Source: JAAGZL01 sp964628835 (lineage in GTDB: Bacteria > Pseudomonadota > Gammaproteobacteria > Chromatiales > Chromatiaceae). Taken from it: DNA of 40,819 nucleotides. How positions within the stretch are numbered: position 1 is the first letter of the stretch; every line of letters begins with the position of its first letter. Positions 35,336 to 40,819 of the stretch are shown piece by piece. Where the stretch lies: NCBI GenBank assembly GCA_964628835.1, contig CAZVME010000024.1, positions 1-40,819 on the forward strand. The letters are read 5' to 3'. Made by a program: the position numbers and the translations under genes. The notes under the pieces were generated by a model. That model saw only the letters and a list, made by a program, of their open reading frames with translations. It made no database searches and was not told the origin of the DNA.

Positions 35336-36325
35336 ATGAATATCCTGTGTGGTGACATTGGCGGGACCAAGACCAGGCTTGCTATTGTTGAGCTGGATTG
35401 GCAATCATTTTGCTGCCTGGAGGAACATAGCTACCCCAGCGCGCAATACAACTCCTTAACCGAGATCATTACGGAATTTTGCCACCAGGTTGACAGATCG
35501 GTTAAGCATGCAGCATTTGGCGTGGCCGGCCCTGTCCTGGCGCACCACTGCAGTACCACCAACCTCCCCTGGATCATCGATGCCAGGCAGATGGAACTGG
35601 ATCTAAACATCCCATCCATCCACCTGATTAACGACCTGGAGGCCACCGCCTGGGGCGTAGATGCGCTGGGTGAACAGGATATTCATACCCTGCAACCCGG
35701 ATCTGTAGACTCCGTTGGAAACCGCGCTGTGATTGCCGCTGGAACCGGGCTGGGACAGGCCGGGATGCTATGGGATGGGACACAACACATCCCCTTCGCC
35801 ACCGAGGGCGGCCACTGCGACTTTGCCCCGGCAAATCAACTGGAGTGTGAGCTGCTTACCTCACTGCAACACAAAACCGGCCAGGTCTGCTGGGAGGATC
35901 TACTCTCTGGACCCGGCCTGAGCAGGATCTACCAGTTCCTACTCAACCATCATCAACTCCAGACTCCAGAGTGGCTGCATCCAGATACAGCTGGTGGAGA
36001 CCCGGCTGCAGAAATAGCTAGGCTGGCAAGGGATAACAGTGACCAGATATGTAGCGAGACGATGGCGCTGTTCACCCGCCTGTACGCTGCGGAGGCGGGA
36101 AATCTGGCCCTCAAGCTGATGACCAGGGGCGGAGTCTATATCGGGGGGGGGATAGCGCCCAAGATATTGGAGTGGCTCCAGACCCCGGCCTTTCTCCAGG
36201 CCTTCCACAACAAAGGCAAGATGCGGGGCCTGATGGAGTCCATGCCGGTTCGGGTGATACTGAATGACAGGGCCGCTCTATACGGCCCTGCCATCTATTT
36301 AAAACAGCGGGTACTCAACTGCTAG
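35336..36325 (+). CDS. glk: Glucokinase
   Basis: A 329-residue cytoplasmic kinase that phosphorylates glucose with ATP. Seen: phosphate-binding GDIGGTKTRLAIVE at 6-19, FGVAGPV, the catalytic Asp100 in HLINDLEATAWG, the second phosphate loop AAGTGLGQAG and EGGHCDFAP. Length matches the proteobacterial Glk family (about 320). The Shine-Dalgarno sequence is weak (cagg). Its stop codon overlaps that of the convergent YkgJ-type gene by four bases (CTAG at 36322-36325). With glgP at the other end of the window it suggests glycogen and glucose use. Confidence 0.93.
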   Translation: MNILCGDIGGTKTRLAIVELDWQSFCCLEEHSYPSAQYNSLTEIITEFCHQVDRSVKHAAFGVAGPVLAHHCSTTNLPWIIDARQMELDLNIPSIHLINDLEATAWGVDALGEQDIHTLQPGSVDSVGNRAVIAAGTGLGQAGMLWDGTQHIPFATEGGHCDFAPANQLECELLTSLQHKTGQVCWEDLLSGPGLSRIYQFLLNHHQLQTPEWLHPDTAGGDPAAEIARLARDNSDQICSETMALFTRLYAAEAGNLALKLMTRGGVYIGGGIAPKILEWLQTPAFLQAFHNKGKMRGLMESMPVRVILNDRAALYGPAIYLKQRVLNC

Positions 36326-37218
36326 TCTGCAGCATCATCCTTATATTTTTCATCTTCCACCTGTTGCTGACGGGAGACCTCCGCTTCACGCCGGGCATCC
36401 CATACTTCCTGACGCTGCTCCACTCGCTTATCCCAGGCTTCACTGTTCTCAGGGATAGAGCGCTCACCAAAAAATGCCTGTTTCATGAATTTGGCGCCAA
36501 ACTGCATCAGTGGAATATCCTCTTTTTCCAGCACTTCATACACGGAATCTTCCAGTTCATAGGTGGTGCGAAAGGCATCACTAAGCACGAAGCGGCGAAA
36601 ACGGTCCATGTCGAAGGAACACATAAAGAACATCTGCAGGGTACTCTCGGGCAGGGCGCCTACCGTGGAACCGGCGGAGCGTTTCTTCAGCATAACCTGC
36701 AACCACTCCTTATTCATCTCGTCGTGAAACGCAGTGTCCTGCTCTTTAAGATACTCCTGGATGGTTAGTTCGCGCGCCTCATCATGCCCCTTGCAGTGCT
36801 GTTCCTGAACCAGAAAGTAGTGGGTCTCTTCATGCTCGGCACCGGTCTGGCGCATGGACATATGCCCCAGTGGATAGTAGCGGCAGGAGGTGGGACGATC
36901 AGCATAGACGCTGCATCCCTCGTCGGTCATAAACAGGCAGACCCCATCATCGGTGGTGCGTAACTTCACCCCGGGCAGGCCATCCTGTTCCATCTGGAAC
37001 GGTACCGTGTGCTCCTTCAGAAACTCGGTGGAATTTTTCCCCAGACTCTCTTTCAGACGAATGATGTCATACGGGGTCAGGGTGATGTCCGCCTGTTTGC
37101 AGCAGGCATTGAAGCAGGATATACCCTTGTGGCAGCTGAACTTGAGCTTGGTGCCCAGATCAAGCATCTCCGGCACCATATCACTCTCGAAGGGTATATC
37201 TTTAAATTTTTCACTCAT
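36322..37218 (-). CDS. YkgJ-family cysteine-cluster protein
   Basis: A 298-residue protein with the YkgJ/CxxxCxxCC pattern: residues about 30-41 carry FSCHKGISCFNACCKQ, followed by DIIRLKESLG, then CLFMTDEGCSVYADRPTSCRYYPLG. The spaced cysteines are thought to bind a metal or Fe-S cluster; the family's biochemical role is not established. The C-terminal 60 residues are charged and probably disordered. It is transcribed in the same direction as aprBA but separated by the apr terminator, with a 14-base palindrome upstream, suggesting its own promoter. Confidence 0.85.
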   Translation of the reverse strand: MSEKFKDIPFESDMVPEMLDLGTKLKFSCHKGISCFNACCKQADITLTPYDIIRLKESLGKNSTEFLKEHTVPFQMEQDGLPGVKLRTTDDGVCLFMTDEGCSVYADRPTSCRYYPLGHMSMRQTGAEHEETHYFLVQEQHCKGHDEARELTIQEYLKEQDTAFHDEMNKEWLQVMLKKRSAGSTVGALPESTLQMFFMCSFDMDRFRRFVLSDAFRTTYELEDSVYEVLEKEDIPLMQFGAKFMKQAFFGERSIPENSEAWDKRVEQRQEVWDARREAEVSRQQQVEDEKYKDDAAD

Positions 37219-37288
37219 GGTTTATCTCTACTCTGAACTTACTGAACGACAATTGTAGCAATGGAGCCTCTGATTAACCTAAAATTTC

Positions 37289-37302
37289 TTCTGGTACCAG
37301 AA
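37289..37302. promoter_or_regulatory. 14-base perfect palindrome, possible operator
   Basis: ttctggtaccagaa is self-complementary across all 14 bases and lies 71-84 bases upstream of the YkgJ-type start codon on the minus strand. Dimeric regulators often bind such sites, but no regulator is assigned. Confidence 0.35.
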
Positions 37303-37470
37303 TGCACCACTATTTGAATAAGCCGCAACTACTTGAAATTGCTGAAAATAAAAGCAACGCCTTTACTTTCTGTTCCCGCAATGGATCCAGGGTGGATCTA
37401 TTCTGGGTTCTAGTTGTGAGATGCACCGAAACACGGCGTACCTCAGTTGCCAACATCCCTGCGGCATATG

Positions 37471-37507
37471 ACGAAAAAAGTCCGGACGCCTCACGGCGCC
37501 CGGACTT
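37471..37507 (-). terminator. Rho-independent terminator of aprBA
   Basis: Arms aagtccgg (37478-37485) and ccggactt (37500-37507), with inner cgcc/ggcg pairs and a 4-base loop, are followed in the minus direction by a run of six T. It lies about 30 bases after the aprA stop. Confidence 0.92.
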
Positions 37508-37535
37508 CCCTAAGATCCTAGGCTGTCAAAAATGC

Positions 37536-39524
37536 TTATTTGAACAGCTTGGTCTTATCCACCAGATCAACATGTGCACGCTTAAAGCACTTGAAGGTCT
37601 TGGCTTCTTGGTCATAGATGGAGTTCACAAAGCACTTCCAGTTCTCCTCATCGACAAAGTTCTTGTCCATGCGGTAGTAGAAGCCAGGATAACGAGACTC
37701 CTCGCGGAACTGAATGTGTTTCATGTGAGCTTCGGCAGTGAAGACACGATGGTAGTTCTCCCAGGCCCGCAGCAGTTCGTGCAGGTCCTTGGCGCGCATC
37801 TTCAAGGAGTCTTCCTTCAGAGTACCCAACTTCTCTTCCGCCACAGCAAGCATGTGCTCGTTGGTGGTGTAGTAGGTGGCAACACCAGCTACATACTCAT
37901 CCATCAGCTTCTGCAGACGGAACTGAAACATCCGTGGAGTAACGTAGTTCGGGTTCACGTCGATAGCGGTACTGTAATCCTTGTGCTCCAGGAAGTTACG
38001 CACTGGACGGTAGATCTCAGCGATCAAATCCTCTACAGAGGTATCCAGCTCAGGCTTCCAGTCCTTGTTATCCATAACAAACTTAACCATGGACTTGGCG
38101 CACATGCGACCCTCGGCATGGGAGCCGGAGGAGAACTTGTGACCAGAGGCGCCAACACCATCAGCAGCGGTGAACAGGCCCTGTACTGTGGTCATGGAGC
38201 GGTAGCCCCAGTTCCAGCCAGAAGGCAGATGCTCAGGAACGCCGGCTTCGGTCTCTTCAGTAGGCGCGCCCACATCCTCAGGACCAGATACCCAGATGCC
38301 GCAGCAACCGGAGTGAGAACCCAGCAGGTATGGTTCGGTAGGCATCAGCTCGGAGTTTTTCTTCTCTGGCTCGATGTTCTCACCAGCCCAGATACCGCAC
38401 TGGCCGACACACATATCCAGGAAGTCTTCCCAGGCCTCTGCTTCCAGATGCTTTACCTCACGTGGAGACAGGGTCTCACGCAGGTTAGCCAGGGCAGTCA
38501 CGGTGTCCATCCAGATAGGACCACGACCTTCCTTCATCTCTTTCAGCATCAGGTGGTTACGCAGGCAGGAGGCAGGAACAGCAGCCTGACCATAAGGAGG
38601 ATAGTCGTTCAACATCTCCTTGTTGCGAACCATGTAGACTTCACCGAAGGCGTTGGTGGCCTGTGATTTGAACAGCAGGAACCAAGCGCCAACAGGACCG
38701 TAACCGTCTTTGAAACGGGCAGGTACGAAGCGGTTTTCCATCAGTGTCAGCTCGGCGCCAGCCTGAGCAGCCATGGTGTAGGTGGAACCAGCGTTCCATA
38801 CCGGATACCAGGCACGACCCTGACCCTCACCCACGGAGCGAGGACGGAAGATGTTCACACAGCCACCGGCAACCAGCAGGCAGGCCTTGAACTTATATAC
38901 AAACAGTTTGTGCTCACGTACAGAGAAACCAACGGCACCGGCGACGCGGTTGCTGTCGTTCTTGTCGTTTACCAGCTTAACGATGAAGATACGCTCTTGG
39001 ATGTTGTCTATACCCAAGGCCTTCTTGGCGGCCTCGGCGACGATCCACTTGTAGGACTCACCGTTGATCATGATCTGCCACTTACCGGAACGTACTGGCT
39101 TGCCGCCGTCCTTTAGCGAAGTCATGCCCTTGGAACCGTCAAAACGCTCACCGTTCTCGTCGAGCTTCCAGATTGGCAGGCCCCACTCTTCGAACAGATG
39201 CACAGACTCGTCCACATGGCGACCCAGATCATAGGTCAGATCGTCACGGGTGATGCCCATCAGGTCGTTGGATACCATACGGGCATAGTCCGCAGGATCC
39301 TGCTCAGGACCAATATAGGTGTTAATAGCAGACAGACCCTGCGCCACAGCACCGGAACGGTCCATGGCGGCCTTGTCGACCAGTTTAACGCTGATGTCAC
39401 CACCAGAAGCCTTGATCCAGGGACCCAGCTCATAAGCGGCACCGCAGGCGCCCATACCACCACCGATGATGAGGATATCAACCTCTTCTTCGATGACTTC
39501 AGGATTTCCAAATTCTCCAGCCAT
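37536..39524 (-). CDS. aprA: Adenylylsulfate reductase alpha subunit (reverse type)
   Basis: A 662-residue FAD-containing subunit of APS reductase. In sulfur oxidizers the enzyme joins sulfite and AMP to form APS in the cytoplasm. Seen: FAD motif ILIIGGGMGACGAAYE near residue 18, RSGAVAQGLSAINTYIG, and the conserved GASGHKFSSGSHAEGR and GCCGIWVSGPEDVG regions. The ATG at 39524 follows gaggtgattgaga; a TTG two codons upstream is less likely. It lies 54 bases after aprB, with a strong terminator after the stop. The oxidative direction is inferred from sox and from hdrCB in place of a qmoC. No aprM lies directly downstream. Confidence 0.97.
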   Translation of the reverse strand: MAGEFGNPEVIEEEVDILIIGGGMGACGAAYELGPWIKASGGDISVKLVDKAAMDRSGAVAQGLSAINTYIGPEQDPADYARMVSNDLMGITRDDLTYDLGRHVDESVHLFEEWGLPIWKLDENGERFDGSKGMTSLKDGGKPVRSGKWQIMINGESYKWIVAEAAKKALGIDNIQERIFIVKLVNDKNDSNRVAGAVGFSVREHKLFVYKFKACLLVAGGCVNIFRPRSVGEGQGRAWYPVWNAGSTYTMAAQAGAELTLMENRFVPARFKDGYGPVGAWFLLFKSQATNAFGEVYMVRNKEMLNDYPPYGQAAVPASCLRNHLMLKEMKEGRGPIWMDTVTALANLRETLSPREVKHLEAEAWEDFLDMCVGQCGIWAGENIEPEKKNSELMPTEPYLLGSHSGCCGIWVSGPEDVGAPTEETEAGVPEHLPSGWNWGYRSMTTVQGLFTAADGVGASGHKFSSGSHAEGRMCAKSMVKFVMDNKDWKPELDTSVEDLIAEIYRPVRNFLEHKDYSTAIDVNPNYVTPRMFQFRLQKLMDEYVAGVATYYTTNEHMLAVAEEKLGTLKEDSLKMRAKDLHELLRAWENYHRVFTAEAHMKHIQFREESRYPGFYYRMDKNFVDEENWKCFVNSIYDQEAKTFKCFKRAHVDLVDKTKLFK

Positions 39525-39578
39525 TCTCAATCACCTCAATATAAATTTGTTAAAGTAGGTTTACGGCTTGAAACCTGC

Positions 39579-40052
39579 TTACTTACAGATCAGCTCGCTG
39601 GCATCGCCGGAGCGGTAGCCATTCTGCTGATCATGGTTGAAAAAGCCGGGCTCGTTGATCTTGTTGATATCGGCCTCAGGCGTGTTGCCGTACGGATCAA
39701 TGGAACCTTCCGCAGTGGTGCGGATAGGGAACTTAAAACGCTTCATGGTGCCGTTGCGGAACTTGATGGTCCACATGATTGAATCGGTACCGCGCAGAGG
39801 CTGTACGGAACCTCCCAGTGGGACGATATCAGCATAAGGACGTGCTTCAATGGCCTGCTGTGGGCAAATCTTGATGCAGGAGTAGCACTCCCAGCACTGC
39901 TCCGGCTCCTGGTTGAAGGCACGGCTCGCATGGCCGGTTTCTGAACCGTCCATATCAAGCTTCATCAGGTTATGCGGGCAGATGTACATGCAAGCAGTCT
40001 TGTCCTGGCCCTTGCAGCCATCACACTTATCGGTACGCACAAAAGTTGGCAT
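39579..40052 (-). CDS. aprB: Adenylylsulfate reductase beta subunit
   Basis: A 157-residue iron-sulfur subunit of APS reductase. Two 4Fe-4S sites are visible: Cys10, 13, 21 and 25 (KCDGCKGQDKTACMYICP) and Cys53, 56, 59 and 63 (CWECYSCIKICP). The C-terminal tail, with IMWTIKFRNGTMKRFKFP, wraps around AprA in known structures. aggagaaaagcacc precedes ATG 40052. It is the first gene of the aprBA pair, behind a 568-base upstream region shared with the divergent thioredoxin-like gene. Electrons are expected to leave AprB towards QmoAB. Confidence 0.97.
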   Translation of the reverse strand: MPTFVRTDKCDGCKGQDKTACMYICPHNLMKLDMDGSETGHASRAFNQEPEQCWECYSCIKICPQQAIEARPYADIVPLGGSVQPLRGTDSIMWTIKFRNGTMKRFKFPIRTTAEGSIDPYGNTPEADINKINEPGFFNHDQQNGYRSGDASELICK

Positions 40053-40620
40053 GGTGCTTTTCTCCTAAAATCTCACTAAATATGTGATCTTAATCGCCAT
40101 CTGACAATGGCGAACTAATTTATTCACTGCTCCCAGGATAACCCGGCAATAGCTTCTTAATTTCTAAATTTGATTAGTTACCACCAACTCAATGAGAACG
40201 GCGGCAATAGTTAATTCATTAAATCCTACTAACCAACCGGGAAAATCGGCGTTAAAACACCCACCAATTCCATCTATTCGGCTCTCCCGGGACGGATAAA
40301 CATAAAGAGTTGCCGACAAAAGTGCCAAACAGTTCTTTGGAGGTCATCATAAAATAACTTTATACTAATGTAGTTGGCCTCAGGATGGCGTACACTCTGG
40401 ACAGATGCAGACATTTCCCGAGGACGTTTGAATTGGAATATTTTAAGCACAAACAATCAGTTACCAGCAGCCACCCTCAGCAGTTGTCCGCCACTTCAAG
40501 CAGAACAATACTTAGCAAACCGCTTGGTTAATCACCACGAACCAATAATGAAAAAAGTTGGCGTTAATTACGGAGGACTGGCCCAAATCTTCTTTTCCAA
40601 GGTCTGGCGGTATCGAAACC
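40053..40620. other. 568-base divergent region upstream of aprB
   Basis: No gene is supported. Seen: a 7-base perfect inverted repeat tcgccat/atggcga (40094-40100, 40107-40113) in the apr leader, and a 9-base direct repeat cggcaatag at 40144-40152 and 40202-40210. The region should contain the apr promoter and that of the thioredoxin-like gene to the right. Confidence 0.5.
40299..40328 (-). promoter_or_regulatory. Possible promoter for aprBA
   Basis: On the minus strand TTGGCA (40328-40323) and TATGTT (40304-40299) are spaced 18 bases. This would give a leader of about 240 bases containing the inverted and direct repeats. Judged by eye only. Confidence 0.25.
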
Positions 40621-40819
40621 ATGAAAAGCTCTAACCCTATACCACCGCATGCACTACTGCTTATCACCCCGGATTGCACCCACTGCCCACCGGTATTGGA
40701 CGCCCTGTCTCGAATGGTAAAAGAGGGGATCATAGGCCATCTGGAGGTGATCAACGTCGCCTTGCATCCAGAGAAGGCCCGAGCCCTCGGCGTCAACTCT
40801 GCCCCATGGACTAGGATTG
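40621..40819 (+). CDS. Thioredoxin-fold protein (3' end outside window)
   Basis: A frame open to the window edge begins at ATG 40621 and encodes at least 66 residues: LLLITPDCTHCPPVLDAL (CTHC redox motif at about 19-22), IGHLEVINVALHPEKARALGV and NSAPWTRI, where the proline matches the cis-proline of thioredoxins. There is no signal peptide, so it is probably cytoplasmic. The ribosome-binding site is weak. It is divergent from aprBA. The C-terminal part and exact family cannot be judged from this window. Confidence 0.75.
   Translation, partial: MKSSNPIPPHALLLITPDCTHCPPVLDALSRMVKEGIIGHLEVINVALHPEKARALGVNSAPWTRI

Larger units (their letters stand above)
37219..37535. other. 317-base gap between YkgJ-type gene and aprA
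   Basis: No independent gene is seen. The gap holds the apr terminator (37471-37507) and a perfect 14-base palindrome (37289-37302) which probably belongs to the control region of the YkgJ-type gene. Confidence 0.6.

Noticed and set aside
37302..38666. Long plus-strand open frame of 454 codons antisense to aprA
   Set aside because: It lies opposite the conserved AprA sequence, its product has no recognisable domain, and it starts in the intergenic gap without a ribosome-binding site. It is a codon-bias shadow.

Overview
The window reads as a chromosomal segment of a sulfur-oxidizing gammaproteobacterium. It carries a soxXYZAB cluster without soxCD, a reverse-type APS reductase (aprBA) and a Qmo/Hdr-like electron-transfer module (qmoAB-hdrCB). 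This combination is typical of Chromatiales-like lineages, including Sedimenticola-type free-living bacteria and chemosynthetic symbionts. The genus cannot be fixed from the sequence alone. No rRNA, tRNA, CRISPR array, transposase or phage gene was seen.

Layout. 1-361: two imperfect palindromes of a dispersed non-coding repeat, then a possible promoter for glycogen phosphorylase. 362-5646: glgP, an HD-GYP protein, djlA (minus), a DUF6763-like gene ending in a DLD repeat, and a small unknown gene. 6112-15298: the sulfur-oxidation block. A FixJ/TtrR-type response regulator is followed by soxX, soxY, soxZ, soxA, soxB, a ccdA/soxV-like gene and two thioredoxin-fold genes, and closes with a TtrS-type sensor kinase whose input is a PhnD-like periplasmic domain. 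15400-19239 (minus): a 1279-residue fusion of two cyclic-nucleotide-binding domains, a rhodanese domain, about 530 residues of coiled coil, one membrane segment and an FGE-sulfatase-like domain. A gamma-glutamyltransferase without signal peptide is divergent from it. 21323-26253: an HU-like protein with a lysine-rich tail, a membrane-anchored retropepsin-like protease, and two tandem paralogues of about 600 residues with a PilZ-like motif. 26667-31757: qmoA-qmoB-hdrC-hdrB ending at a clear terminator. 32023-35100 (minus): a DUF3365/heme-motif-HAMP-GAF-PAS-GGDEF-EAL protein. 35336-40052: glk, a YkgJ-type cysteine-cluster gene and aprBA (minus) with a strong terminator. The window ends inside a thioredoxin-like gene.

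How the genes fit together. Periplasmic thiosulfate would be bound to SoxYZ by SoxAX and its terminal sulfone hydrolysed by SoxB. Without SoxCD the remaining sulfane sulfur is expected to be stored or oxidized in the cytoplasm, where AprBA with QmoAB-HdrCB would turn sulfite into sulfate and pass electrons to quinone. The CcdA-like and thioredoxin-like proteins would keep Sox cysteines reduced. GlgP and Glk link the region to glycogen and glucose use. Cyclic-di-GMP-type regulators (HD-GYP, GGDEF-EAL, two PilZ-like proteins) are frequent. The most unusual items are the five-part fusion protein, the two-component pair bracketing sox, the tandem PilZ-like pair and the palindromic repeat family.
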